The translations under genes were made by a program, and so were the position numbers. The notes below the pieces were generated by a model. The model was not told where the DNA came from, made no database searches, and worked only from the letters and a program-made list of their open reading frames with translations. Shown one piece after another: positions 12,501 through 22,572 of a stretch of 64,000 nucleotides of DNA (position 1 is the first letter of the stretch; every line of letters starts with the position of its first letter). Source of the DNA: Apostichopus japonicus (lineage: Eukaryota > Echinodermata > Holothuroidea > Aspidochirotida > Stichopodidae); assembly GCF_037975245.1 (NCBI RefSeq), contig NC_092578.1:15811321-15875320 (forward strand), given 5' to 3'.

Positions 12501-13464
12501 TTTCACGATAAAAGAAGACAAAAGTCATTTCTACTTACTTTGGGCAGGGGACAGCAGCCGTATTTGCCATCTGCTTGTGGACAACATGTGTTACCATCTT
12601 TGCAGTAGTACTTTCCACCGCAATGCACATTCTTCGCCACCTCCTTTTCAAACCAAGGCAATTTCTCTGATTCGCTGCTGCAAGTTCCTTCGCTGACATC
12701 ACAGGTGTACCCCGAGGGGCAACAATGTTCTCCATCGGAGCAGCATACAGCCTGCGAAATATTTAGGTACCAAACTGTCGACTGAAGAGCTCTTGCGATT
12801 GGGTTCATGAATTTTGGTCATTCTGACTCAACCAAATCATAGTCACATGCACAGTACGCTCGTACAGTAATCGATTACCCCCTAAAAAAAATCTATAAAC
12901 TAAAGAAAGATCTAAGTGGATAAACCATTGGAGCGGTCATACAGTCCTTTAGCAAGTACAGTATAGTCGAGGGACCTTTCGTGGGAAATTCCAACCAGTG
13001 TAACCTTAGCGATGGAAACCAAGCCAAACTGGATATATATGTTAGTATGTACTGTTACTGTGCAGGACCACAATGTGTTTTACACAAGAGTGAATGCAAA
13101 ATTAATGTTAGAGAAATAATTTAGCGTTCACATTTTGCGTCCATATGTACTAAGCATTTTTCAGGTTTCCTGAAACTTATTTCACCGATAAAATACCGAA
13201 GACAACATGATGCAGTGTACAGGATAAACTACCATGCATTTTTGCTAAATTTGTGCAGCATTTTTTTGCATCGCACTTTGCTACTTGTAAAAGTGAGAGA
13301 GAGTTAGAGAGAGAGAGACTCACGTTAGGTACAGGGCAACAGCCATATCCTCCTGATTCCAGCTCGCAACATGTTTTATTTTGGTCACATCTCGTCTCCT
13401 GGTCGGGACATAAGAGGGACAAAGCGACTGGGAGGACTCCCAGTAGCAAGAATAGTAGCTTCAT
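361..13464 (-). CDS. GRN: Progranulin-like precursor with at least 12 granulin modules (13 coding exons; 3' end beyond the window)
   Basis: Progranulins are secreted cysteine-rich precursors cleaved into granulin peptides that act in growth, wound repair and lysosomal function. Coding exons in transcription order: 13324-13464, 12539-12751, 10627-10845, 8594-8818, 8032-8256, 7378-7602, 4456-4680, 3823-4047, 3182-3406, 2531-2755, 1636-1860, 995-1219, 361-585. All have GT donors and AG acceptors and a length divisible by three (2823 nt, 941 residues seen). Each internal exon encodes the second half of one granulin and the first half of the next. Joined halves give the 12-cysteine pattern C-x6-C-x5-CC-x8-CC-x6-CC-x5-CC-x5-C-x6-C. 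The start is the ATG opening MKLLFLLLGVLPVALS, a clear signal peptide. Exon 13 ends in a good donor, so at least one more exon lies to the left. Vertebrate progranulin has about 7.5 modules, so this is an expanded form. The family call is very secure; the total module count is unknown. Confidence 0.93.
995..1219 (-). CDS. GRN: Granulin gene coding exon 12 (array copy)
   Basis: This 75-codon copy is essentially the array consensus. Acceptor CGCAG, donor AAT|GTAAGAAA. Confidence 0.93.
1636..1860 (-). CDS. GRN: Granulin gene coding exon 11 (array copy)
   Basis: This 75-codon consensus copy has linker MNWFEKTEATTVG. Its acceptor reads ACGTAG rather than the GCAG seen in the other copies; TAG is still a normal acceptor. 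Confidence 0.92.
2287..2341 (-). pseudogene. Truncated relic granulin exon
   Basis: Only the last 55 bases of an array exon remain (ending CLLSSGQYGCCPLPN) with an intact GTAAGA donor. Upstream in the transcript the sequence switches abruptly to the GAATCAGTTACATT block normally found inside the introns, so the first two thirds of the exon and its acceptor are gone. Without an acceptor it should be spliced out inside a longer intron, and flanking exons remain in phase. Confidence 0.85.
2531..2755 (-). CDS. GRN: Granulin gene coding exon 10 (array copy)
   Basis: This 75-codon copy has linker MAWFEKNEATAVG. Downstream of it in the transcript lies the truncated relic exon, so splicing must skip from here to 1860. 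Confidence 0.93.
3182..3406 (-). CDS. GRN: Granulin gene coding exon 9 (array copy)
   Basis: This 75-codon copy carries a linker variant, MNWFEKTEVFTVG, otherwise consensus. Confidence 0.93.
3823..4047 (-). CDS. GRN: Granulin gene coding exon 8 (array copy)
   Basis: This 75-codon copy has linker MAWFEKTEATAVG and donor AAT|GTAAGTAA. Acceptor TTGCAG. Confidence 0.93.
4456..4680 (-). CDS. GRN: Granulin gene coding exon 7 (array copy)
   Basis: This 75-codon consensus copy has linker MNWFEKTEATTVG. It is the first exon after the repeat-filled intron and joins exon 6 in phase. Confidence 0.93.
4868..7141. mobile_element. Inserted repeat element with short inverted ends and GACC-rich internal repeats
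   Basis: This block interrupts an intron whose other copies are continuous. The normal intron stops near 4867 and resumes at 7141. A 12-base inverted repeat, TGGTTCCTTGCT, lies at 4886-4897 with its complement at 7130-7141, and the right end also folds into a hairpin (7115-7140). Inside, a roughly 400-base unit rich in GACC/GGTC words recurs from about 5451, 5852, 6253 (partial) and 6508, and a second unit recurs near 4976 and 5248. No coding sequence or clear target duplication was seen. It is probably a non-autonomous DNA transposon; the superfamily is undetermined. Confidence 0.6.
7378..7602 (-). CDS. GRN: Granulin gene coding exon 6 (array copy)
   Basis: This 75-codon copy has linker MAWFEKNEATTVG. 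A substitution makes the usual QSEC read QSYC. The intron after it is enlarged to about 2.7 kb by an inserted repeat element. Confidence 0.93.
8032..8256 (-). CDS. GRN: Granulin gene coding exon 5 (array copy)
   Basis: This exon has 75 codons with the consensus second-half motif CCSDHLHCCPNGYTC, linker MAWFEKTEATTVG, and first-half motif ending CCPLPN. Acceptor CGCAG, donor AAT|GTAAGA. Confidence 0.93.
8594..8818 (-). CDS. GRN: Granulin gene coding exon 4 (first array-type exon, diverged)
   Basis: This exon has 75 codons. It starts AVCCPDQIHCCQNGFTC, has linker MAWFEKTEATTLG, and ends CCPLPN. It is the most diverged of the ten 225-base exons and has a short intron (337 bases) before the next copy, consistent with an edge copy escaping homogenisation. 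Confidence 0.9.
8819..10626. other. Granulin intron between exons 4 and 3
   Basis: Apart from the 15-base satellite, this intron shows a C/T-rich stretch near 9015-9075 and homopolymer runs near 10190 and 10505. No further exon or RNA gene was seen. Confidence 0.6.
9166..9862. repeat. 15-base satellite in a granulin intron
   Basis: About 45 tandem copies of a 15-base unit (consensus CTGTAATCTGATGTA, with A/T and G/C variants at fixed places) lie between granulin exons 3 and 4. Because the unit is a multiple of three, long open frames appear on both strands; they are artefacts of periodicity. Confidence 0.95.
10627..10845 (-). CDS. GRN: Granulin gene coding exon 3
   Basis: This exon has 73 codons. 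Its first half, AECCDTHCCPEGFSC, has only three residues between the two CC pairs where other modules have five. Its second half (CPDRRSECPDGSTCC) is standard. Acceptor TCAAG, donor AAT|GTAAGA. Linker and codon choices are diverged from the array, marking an ancestral module. Confidence 0.88.
10846..12538. other. Granulin intron between exons 3 and 2
   Basis: The intron contains GACCT-rich repeat-like sequence around 11405-11585, an (AC)n run near 11670, and a TA-rich run near 12139-12183. No exon or element boundary could be defined. Confidence 0.5.
12539..12751 (-). CDS. GRN: Granulin gene coding exon 2
   Basis: This exon has 71 codons. It encodes AVCCSDGEHCCPSGYTC and the rest of granulin 1, a diverged linker (KLPWFEKEVAKN), then the first half of granulin 2 (CGGKYYCKDGNTCC). 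Acceptor TTCGCAG, donor AAA|GTAAGTAG. It shares the WFEK linker core with the downstream array but is clearly older. Confidence 0.9.
13324..13464 (-). CDS. GRN: Granulin gene coding exon 1: signal peptide and first half-module
   Basis: This exon has 47 codons. Residues 1-16 form a hydrophobic signal peptide, followed by the first half of granulin 1 (C-x6-C-x5-CC-x8-CC, ending CCPVPN). The donor reads AAC|GTGAGTC. The ATG immediately follows a pyrimidine-rich stretch ending in CAG, which looks like a splice acceptor, so the 5' UTR is probably on a separate upstream exon. Confidence 0.9.
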
Positions 13465-14790
13465 CTGGTAAAAATGAAAAGAAAAAAAATTTAAAATAAA
13501 AAATTATTTGAAGCAAACTTTACAGATTGACAGGAATTATAAAACAGTTCCTTCCATGGAAATTCAATACACATTTAAACCAGCTTTTCATAGTAAAGAG
13601 GTGTTGCTACGAAATGAAAACATTACAATGCCTTTAAGATTTGACACTTATGAACGTTCCTTTCGATCTTTCTTAGAGTGTGTTTATTCAAATAAAGACC
13701 CAGTTTGTTCTTTTCTCAGTGTGTGGTTTTGCCACAGACTGTCATGAAGAACTTTCCCAAACTAGTTGAGAAAAAAACTGTTATTCGATTCAAATGGTAG
13801 AAATCACAGATTTAATGTTTGCTGCACGCAAAATGCAGAAGACTTGATCAAGTCTAAATACTATATATACAGTATGATGTCATCGAACTACATCTGCTTT
13901 AACCTTTTATCTTTCTCTTTATTTCTTTTAGAATGTTTTTTTTTCCTTTTGTATTTTGGAGATGGCTTTTGCAAATACTGAATCTAAAACATTGAAGCTT
14001 TTTACACATGATCTAAATGATGGTTTTAGTTTCTGTGTCAACAGTGCTGTTAACTTTCTACCTTGAAAATATGAAAAAGAAAGAAAAAAAGAAAAAAAAA
14101 GAGAAATGTGAAAGGTTTTAGATCCTATGACATCACTATGACATCATAGTTCTACAAAATGATGGCTCTTTGAAACTGGGATATCTCCCAAACAGAGCAA
14201 GATTATTCTTAGCTATAATTGGGGGAAGTTCTCTGTCATAGTTTAGTTAAGTTTTGGAGACTGAAGGATCAGGAAGCCTTACAGTAGCTATAATATTTGA
14301 GACCCTATCCGTGTTAGATCAAGGATGAACACCTGCTTATTTCAAGCCTTCTACTCTTCGATTAATTAGTGTTCAGAGGATAACGAGGCAGGGGTGTGAA
14401 TTGGCTCCCATTCCTGCTCTCGGAACGGCCATTTAACGTCCCCATCGGACGGACGAGAGTGTATAATCCCAGCGTCTGACCACTTTCTCAAAATACTGAG
14501 GTACTGTCGGCAAAGGCACCCCATTCGACATTGCTGCAGTGCAGCCATGGGGAACAAAGTTGTTTCAAAACAGAGTGCAGAACAGCAAGTCCTAGCCCCT
14601 TTTTTCCAAGTTACCGACCAGAAATCCCGAATACCAGAAATATAGGATGTTTGGTTTCGTGTCCCCTGACATTTTCTAGGAATTTATATAAACAATTCAA
14701 CATTTTAACTCAAATTTAGAATCTTTTCAATTTAGAAAGTCATTTCTGATGGGAAAACCATAGATTGCTATTGGATGTAAAACCCTCCTT
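13465..14790. other. Upstream flank of the granulin coding start
   Basis: This AT-rich non-coding sequence begins with an apparent splice acceptor on the minus strand directly before the ATG. No core promoter was recognised. Possible 5' UTR exon donors on the same strand occur further up, for example ACC|GTAAGTAA at 14977-14978 and CT|GTAAGTACC near 15110. Confidence 0.35.
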
Positions 14791-14793
14791 ACT

Positions 14794-14880
14794 ATGACCC
14801 GGCCGGGTTTCGAACCTGATTGCTAAGCCTCATTGCTTCAAATGCCACCCACCTTTGTCCACTCGGCCACAGCACCGGTA
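14794..14880 (-). repeat. tRNA-like SINE head or tRNA pseudogene
   Basis: On the minus strand an A box, TGGCCGAGTGG (14859-14869), is followed at tRNA-like spacing by a B box, GGTTCGAAACC (14806-14816), with a GGCCGGGTC-type segment after it. The spacing fits a class II (Ser/Leu-type) tRNA, but the acceptor stem does not close well, so a SINE head or decayed tRNA is likelier than a working tRNA. Confidence 0.55.
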
Positions 14881-14884
14881 TACA

Positions 14885-15890
14885 TACTTTTCTTTTGCAT
14901 ACCTTTTTTGGCATACCCGATTGCATACTTTGTTTTTGGAACCCGGAAAAACGAAACAACAATGTCAGATTACTTACGGTACCGACCACAGAGCTGCCTG
15001 CCAGTCATAAATTTGGTCGCAAAATTTATTGCCTTTTATGATTAAATTGTCAACAAAGATATAAATGCTTCTAAAATAGGTCTTTCGGTACTTACAGTGA
15101 CAGTACACAATATCGACATTTATTATCAAATATTTGTACAGGAGGGAAACATGTTTTTCTTACTTTATCTGCACAAATACACATTGCATTAACCTGTGTA
15201 GCTCAAATTCATGTCTCTAGTGTCTAGTCTAGGCTAGGCTAGCCCCACGTTACACCTTCAGTCTTACCCTTAGTCCTAGCTATGATCTACTTATTCTAAA
15301 CCGAACTGAATTTAATAGGCCTAGGCTAGTTAGTAACAAATTTCAGAAAATACAGCACTGCAAGCCTTGGCCTAGAAATTAAAGTAGTATATACGGTCAA
15401 CAGTAACACTGTAACAGAGTTAGTCTAAAGCCTTGAAAGTTCACGAAACTGAAAAGTTGAAAGAACAAGTGCAAGCAACAATGCCCTTCTTTACCTCTTG
15501 TTCTTTCTGCATAAGCAAAATAATGTGACTTGCTAGACCTCTTCCATAAAAGTTGGTATGATGTTAGTAAAGACTAAAGCCGGTGTTCCTTGTTCTTGTT
15601 TTGGTGTGTGTAACGCTCTACACTCAAGGATCATGTGCTACAATTTCAACTAGTAATGTACAATGGGAAACAGAAAAATCACATGACTCTGATCTCCTGT
15701 GTTACCAAACTGGTATTGACTTTTTGTGCCAACTGTTATCGGCCAAAAGAATTGTCAGATTAAAAGCACGTTTTGTTTTGTTTCCTTATAAACCCGACTT
15801 TTGGAAACAATGGAAAGGACCTCAAGGTTTGATTGTTTTACTTTATTGTACGAAAATGAAGGAAAGCTGTAAGATAATTATTATTATATG
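14885..15890. other. Intergenic stretch without recognised gene
   Basis: No family was recognised. A plus-strand reading frame opening at 15583 with a hydrophobic start runs into the following ATGG array and is treated as chance. Confidence 0.4.
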
Positions 15891-15893
15891 CAG

Positions 15894-16292
15894 ATGGATG
15901 GATGGATGGATGGATGGATGGATGGATGGATGGATGGATGGATGGATGGATGGATGGATGGATGGATGGATGGATGGATGGATGGATGGATGGATGGATG
16001 GATGGATGGATGGATGGATGGATGGATGGATGGATGGATGGATGGATGGATGGATGGATGGATGGATGGATGGATGGATGGATGGATGGATGGATGGATG
16101 GATGGATGGATGGATGGATGGATGGATGGATGGATGGATGGATGGATGGATGGATGGATGGATGGATGGATGGATGGATGGATGGATGGATGGATGGATG
16201 GATGGATGGATGGATGGATGGATGGATGGATGGATGGATGGATGGATGGATGGATGGATGGATGGATGGATGGATGGATGGATGGATGGATC
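15894..16292. repeat. (ATGG)n tetranucleotide microsatellite
   Basis: About 100 uninterrupted copies of ATGG span roughly 400 bases. The array shows no visible interruptions, suggesting recent expansion. Confidence 0.99.
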
Positions 16293-17198
16293 ATAGTTCC
16301 TCCCCTACACCCACCCTCATGTATCATTTCATTACAAGTTTCTGTGGGCGAAAACCTTGAGATATACGGTTCTCAAAAGCCTGATCACCAAACACACACT
16401 CACACATCCACCTATTGGTTGGCGTGTAACATAGAGGTTCATGATGCTTTCAGCATTGCTTCTTTTATTGACATGTATTGACATGTATGTAAATACAGCT
16501 CGATAAGATAAATCTACCATGAACCGGTTGTGATATTTTGCAGACTGCAGACTGTCGCTGAGAACGGGATTTTACAGACTTGGATTTGTATCATACAACA
16601 TGTAGTATTTGACGATAAAAAGAAACTTAGGGGGAAACGACAGAGACCATGGATTGCTATGGGTTCGGTCGGGCTGACATTTTGATGACGTATTTGGTCG
16701 GAAACAAATCTCAGTCGACGCAGCCTAGGAATATCGCGTGTATACTGTGGTGAACGGTATAACTAGGCTAGTTGGTTTTCTACAAAATGTGAGCGGCAAA
16801 AAATGTGTTCAATTCAGGTGTTGTTTCTTCAATTTTTTGAGTATGCTAGGCAGTACTTAAAGGCGTAAGGGAACCCCACCCAACCCCCCAACCCCACCAA
16901 ACCACGGCCGGGCCCAGCCCGACACCCACCCCCGGTTGCAAATTCCAAGTCAGTCTGCAGTCTGCAAATTACCACAGCCGACTATAAACTATTCCGATAG
17001 TCAGTTAACACCGTGGAATGCTAACAAAACATATATTGTTATCATTGTGTACGGTTACAGAAGCCAACTGATCTGTCAACCGTAAACCTCAAACAAGTAC
17101 CATCTACAACTTCACGTGACTGATTTCAACTGCCAAGGAGGGCGATTTTCATTGGATATACACGAGTTGCGTGGATGGGATATAGTGACCTGCATATG

Positions 17199-17202
<4 letters not shown>
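16293..17202. other. Intergenic stretch, nothing recognised
   Basis: Single-copy-looking sequence with a C-rich patch near 16870-16935. No coding region, RNA gene or element was supported. Confidence 0.4.

Positions 17203-17281
<79 letters not shown>
17203..17281. repeat. (TA)n microsatellite
   Basis: About 39 uninterrupted TA dinucleotides. Confidence 0.98.
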
Positions 17282-17285
<4 letters not shown>

Positions 17286-18364
17286 CATAGACACACCGTG
17301 GTAAAAGTTATGTACATAACGTTTCTCTGGTATCCGTTAGTTCAACACTTTCGGATCCAACCTGGGGGCAATGAACCGCATTTGAACCGCCCTATTGCAA
17401 CGCGTCTGATGACACCAGAACCGATTCAACAGCTATAAGAATATATATGTACACGGTGTAACGTGTACATTATTTATGCATGTTCTTTAAACGACTTGTG
17501 GTAAGCATAATAATAAACCTCTATCACATGTCGAAATGTCCAGCCGGTTTGATGATTTGTAAGATTACGTCATGTCCGTCCTGTTATTGTGATTCCCGGA
17601 ATGAAGTCATATATAGGGCAATATATAGCCCATGCATGTTTGATAATGATTTATTGCCGTGTGTCAGTGTGTTGGTATATATGTTTCTTGGCAATATATG
17701 GTATGGGCAGTATCACGTATGATACCTGTATAATAGTCTATTCTTGGTAAGATCGCAGAATTATAACCTAAACGTGGACAATAATTTGTCAAGATTCCAA
17801 AAAAGAACGAAACATGAGATTTTAAAAGAGGCACCTGAAACAAAGAACACATGATCATTTTTCATTTATATATAGCTTCAACTGTGTTTAATCATATCAA
17901 CGTATAGTATTTAACGGAATTTTATATTGTGTTGGTATAAGATATATGATCAAGTTATAACATCGAAATAAATTAGTGATTTCAATTGTGGGAAGGACCC
18001 CTATATCTCACAGCAACGAGAAATAACTTTACCAATTGGTAGATAGATGATTGTGCCATTGTAGGGATCGAACCAAGTTTTTGGAAAATCGTTCCTTTGG
18101 CAAACAAAATTTCTCAAACAACGAGATGAAACTATAGTCATTTTGATGAACTAATATATTTTGTTATCCCAACTATTGAATGCAAATTGCATTATTGATT
18201 GACCATCTAATGATCGCAAAGATTTCTTGTAATTTTTGTCCGAACAATTCGCAAGAAAATAATGCGATCACAAAAATGAATAACATAAATAATCAAAATC
18301 GTTGCACTATTAATTGTCTTGGCTTTGATTGTGAGCACTCAAAACCATAGAGTTATACATATAA

Positions 18365-18367
<3 letters not shown>
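17282..18367. other. Intergenic AT-rich stretch
   Basis: No gene or element was recognised. Confidence 0.4.
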
Positions 18368-18426
<59 letters not shown>

Positions 18427-18431
18427 ATATA
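18368..18431. repeat. (TA)n microsatellite
   Basis: TA dinucleotides with one short interruption, followed by a short CATA run. Confidence 0.97.
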
Positions 18432-19900
18432 ATACATACATACATACATTATATGCATTATGCACATTTTGATACGTATTGAACCTTTTGAGGTTGAGGC
18501 CGGACGGGACTGAGAGGGGAGAGCTAGAATGGACACAGACGGGCATCGGGGTCAATTAGGGGTCACGTAGAAATATGGGATAAAAAATAATGTAATGGCC
18601 ATTTTCATGAAGACTTCAAAAAGTCGGCCCCTGTGACATGATTGTCGGCCCAGTTCTCGACTCCATAGGGTCTGAAGTGAGTTTTGCAAAATTGGTCGGT
18701 ATTCTCTCTGCACGAAGTAGTTCCATCTAAGGTCATGCGGTTGTTAAAACCACAAAGTACGCTAGAACCTTTAGTGTTTTTTTTAAATTATAAATTATTA
18801 CTTTATTAAATTTTAGCAGAGGTGAATGACAACTGAATACCCCGAGGTTACATAGTTCAGTATAAACGCTTTTTGCATATGAGTATCAGTGACTATTATT
18901 TGAATTTCTAGCATAACTTGGGCCCAATTTTGATGACCTTTATAGAATAAGTATTAATAAAGCTATACAAATAGTTTTAATTGTTTTTTGTTTTTTTAAT
19001 TATTATGGTACTATGGTTATTGGATGTAAGTGATATCTTCAGCTTTCATAAGTACTTATTCTTGTTTTATTTTTACTCTTGTTTTTCTTGCAACCATGCA
19101 TGAATATAGGAAGTTTATGTGATCATTTTCAATTTCAGACAACAATGCCAACAGGTGGACTGAATGAAAGTTCATTAGTAAGCAAAGCACGAGAGTGAAA
19201 ATGGTTTCACTATTCTTGATACATGGAAACTAAACAAATACATTTTCTTTTTCGATTTAAAAAGAAAATTCCAAATTAACCAATATATATTATAGTGCTC
19301 GATTATTTATTTTATGATATACAGTGTCTCCTTCCTTGTGTTATTATTGCTGAGCATGGTAAATAGAAACATCGTTATTTCGAACTTACAAGCCAATTTC
19401 ACTTTGTGTTTCATTTGTTATGGCAAGTCTTTGGGTGTCATGTCAAGGGACGAGGGAGCCGAGGAAGAGGGGGGGGGGTACGTGCCCCAATTTTCAATTT
19501 TTTTTTAAACACATCAAACATGAGATTCTGTTAAAAATTAGAAGTGCCACTTTTGGAACTAAATTTTTCTATTAAAAAGGTTCCCTCTAATTGTTACAAA
19601 ACAAAAAGAAAAAATGATCTTTTGTTGAAAAATTAAGCAGAAAAAAAAAAATTGAAATGAAAAGAATTTCCATTTATAACTTTCACATACTGGAATTTAT
19701 GCTACAGAATGCACAGAGAATCCATACAATTAAACAGTTTTTAAGTAACTCCTCAAAATGAAGGTTACATTCTCCACTACCTCTCGAAATTTGTGCCTAG
19801 TCCACTCACAGCCATCACAGCCATCACAGTCGATATAGGATTAGGAGATGCTAACATTGGCAAACTACTGCCAACCACCATCACCCCCCCCCCCCCGCCC
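18432..19900. other. Intergenic stretch, nothing recognised
   Basis: AT-rich sequence with poly-G and poly-C runs near 19471 and 19885. No feature was supported. Confidence 0.4.
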
Positions 19901-20274
19901 CAGTGGCGGAGCTAGGGTATTGGTAAGAGGGCGAGAATGGTCTGTAGGGGCGCTTTCGACACTATCTAAGCGGAGCGCCACCACAGGTTGGTGCGGAGCG
20001 TACAGAATTTTTTGAGTAAAGATACTCCCTAGATCGCCGGAAATGACCTTTCCGGGCCTTGCTTATTTGCAATAAATAGCTGTTAGAGCATTTTGTCAGA
20101 AAATTACACCAACAAAATGTGACAAATATCAATAGGTAGATGAGAGCGCAATAAAAAAGTCAATAATCGCGAATAAGTAAAAAGTGGTAAAAGCTGAAAA
20201 GGGCGCCAGCAGTCCAATTGAGTCCGTCGGGGGGGGGGCATCCGGCCACTGACTGTATGGACACTCCGCCACTG
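19901..20274. mobile_element. hAT-like MITE, CAGTGGCGGAG family, copy 1
   Basis: This 374-base element begins CAGTGGCGGAG and ends CTCCGCCACTG, a terminal inverted repeat starting with the CAGTG typical of hAT elements. A second copy of almost the same length lies at 51607-51981. It has no coding capacity. The flanks are poly-C/G rich, so no clean target duplication could be read here. Confidence 0.75.
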
Positions 20275-21204
20275 ACCCCCTACCACCCTCCCGAGCCTGA
20301 ACGAAGGCTGAGTTAGTGAGGTTTGCTCGTAACATTTTTTAATTTAGGGGTGGTGATCGAGGCAAGGAGGCAAAAAGACTTGTTATAAGTTTAAAGGTAG
20401 AAGTTTTTAAAAAGTACTTTCTTGGAGGTCTTTACTCTCCAAATTGTTCTCAGACATTGTTAAGTAACACACAAGATGACTGAATGTCTCAGTGAGGAAA
20501 ATTTCCTTTAAGGTTGTGAAAACAGTTGTGAAAACAGTTTAAGAATTAGGACCAAAGGTGACCATATTTGAATATCTAGGATATTTGGGGCCAATTCAGG
20601 ATACCTTTAAGGACAGTTCAATTGAACCGCGAAACTCAGCCAAACAATATGACCTTTCTTGTCAAAGTTATAACTAATTGTCTATTATATACACAATTTT
20701 CACAATATGTTGAAATGTGTGACCTATTAGGATTATAAAATTATGATCTAAACAAATTCTTCTTCTTCTTCTTCCTCCTCCTCCTCTTCTTTCCTCTACA
20801 CGCGAACTCATTCCTTCAGACATCATAACAAATCTCTGAGAATATCATCAGTTTTCTTCATTTCCATGCATTTGCAGTTGTGTTGTATATATAAAGATAG
20901 AATTATATTTATTTATATTGTTTTGATGTTTATTACAACAGCATGTATTATTATTTTCAGAATGTACGTGTTCCCATCACGTGTTCCTGCTAGCATGCAT
21001 GCGAGACTGTATGCTTTCGTTTCTAAGAATAGGTTCTGGAATTTTCCATGAGAAGCACCTTGTTCAATGCACAGGAAATGGGGACAGTCATACGATATCT
21101 GACATAAATACCAGTCCAGGTAGTATTCTGATGTAACTTTCACTTTCAATGGCGACCGAATATACATGTAGCACCCCTAATTTGTTTGTTAATGTATATA
21201 AATA

Positions 21205-22080
21205 CAGGCGCGTATCCAGGGGGGGTTGGGGGCGCGCGCCCCCCGGGTAAGAAAAAGAGGAGAGAAACAAAAGAGAGAAGGAAAAAGGGGAAAAAAGGGG
21301 GAAAGAAGGGGAGGAAGGAATGGAAAAGAAAAAGAAGAAAGAGAAAAAAAGGAAAAAGGAGGGAGTAGAAAAAAAACGGCAAGAAACCGGGAAGTGTCAG
21401 AGAACAGGCACGCGTCCCCACCATTATCCAAGACTGATTTGCGCCCATGCTCCACACTGTCGATGTGTGTAGTGTTCGGTTTCGGAAATATCTGGATTTT
21501 TTTTATTTCCTTCAACGAAGTTTTATAGTAGCCGTTTGAATTTTCGAAAATTCCCTGACCAACATTCTTCATCATACTTCCCTCTACTCGTGCAATTTTG
21601 ACCGGTCTGTTAGGGGTTGAAGGTGGTTTGTCTATATTGGTTGTCCATAGATGAAATTTTGTGCAACATTATGGGTATGTTTTCAAGTGAATTTAATCAC
21701 AAGAAATGTGAATTTTCAAGTTCTGAACAAATAATGGGCTTAAAACTTTGAATAATGGAGCTGAAGGGTATTGTGGGCCACGATGTAGAATCACCTACAT
21801 AAGGAATGATCCACAGGAGATGCGAAGAGGTCGAACAAGATGTGTGACTGGTGACAATCTTCAAAAAGGTTATAGATGAGAAAAACTATTTGGAAATACT
21901 TGGTTCTCAGGCAAAAGTGTACATCTGGTTGGTCAGTTATCAAGCCCGAGACGTGCCATTTCCGGTGATCAGGGGGTATCAAAACCAGAAATTTTCTTGT
22001 ACGCTGCCCGCCAACCGATGGTGGCGCTCCGCTTAGATAGTAATTCGCGCCCCCCGGGTTAGAAAATCCTGGATACGCCC

Positions 22081-22083
<3 letters not shown>
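21205..22083. mobile_element. Inverted-repeat DNA element, CAGGCGCGTATCCAGG family, copy 1
   Basis: This 879-base element starts CAGGCGCGTATCCAGG and ends CCTGGATACGCCCCTG. It contains a purine-rich tract (about 21246-21370) and no protein-coding region. A related copy forms the outer shell of the composite at 50554-52673. Flanks are TA-rich, so the target duplication is ambiguous. Confidence 0.75.

Positions 22084-22163
<80 letters not shown>
22084..22163. repeat. (TA)n microsatellite
   Basis: TA dinucleotides with one TG interruption, abutting the right end of the preceding DNA element. Confidence 0.95.
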
Positions 22164-22167
<4 letters not shown>

Positions 22168-22330
22168 GGTTGGTTGGCGTCTATCTTGGCGCAGAGTGCT
22201 CTATGTCCGGTGGACAGAGCGGAATATATGTTGAGACTAGTTGAGACTAGTGGAACACTAGTAGTTGTAACTCAGAGTTTCACGCGTTGAGCTATCATCA
22301 GACAACTCTTGTCTGATGAGCGATCATCAG

Positions 22331-22335
<5 letters not shown>
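22164..22335 (-). other. Penelope/hammerhead-like motif block between two TA arrays
   Basis: On the minus strand, 22306 down to 22264 reads GTTGT, then CTGATGA, a 13-base spacer, GAAA, a CTCTGAG minihairpin, then ACAAC. GTTGT and ACAAC can pair as helix I of a hammerhead ribozyme. A duplicated copy of the first part lies at 22307-22335. Helix II pairs poorly, so the motif may be decayed. Penelope-like retroelements commonly carry such motifs in their ends; no reverse transcriptase was found. Confidence 0.35.
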
Positions 22336-22336
<1 letters not shown>

Positions 22337-22425
<89 letters not shown>

Positions 22426-22524
22426 GTATGTATATACGTATATATATATATATGTGTATATGTGTACATATATATATACATATATATATATATACACACA
22501 CACACATATGTGTATGTGTGTATG

Positions 22525-22556
<32 letters not shown>

Positions 22557-22572
22557 TATATATATATATATT
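22337..22572. repeat. Compound TA/CA-rich microsatellite
   Basis: Mixed TA, TG and CA dinucleotide runs of about 236 bases, producing spurious open frames on both strands. Confidence 0.95.

Noticed and set aside
15583-16296. Plus-strand frame with a hydrophobic, signal-like start running into WMDG repeats
   Set aside because: Two thirds of it is the ATGG microsatellite, the N-terminal part has no recognised domain, and no splice or conservation evidence supports it.
18066-18077. Isolated B-box-like GGTTCGATCCC on the minus strand
   Set aside because: No A box at suitable distance and no tRNA fold; single short matches are expected by chance.
21246-21370. Lysine/arginine-rich frame over a purine-rich tract (also 50598-50750)
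   Set aside because: It is low-complexity sequence inside copies of a MITE family and not a coding region.
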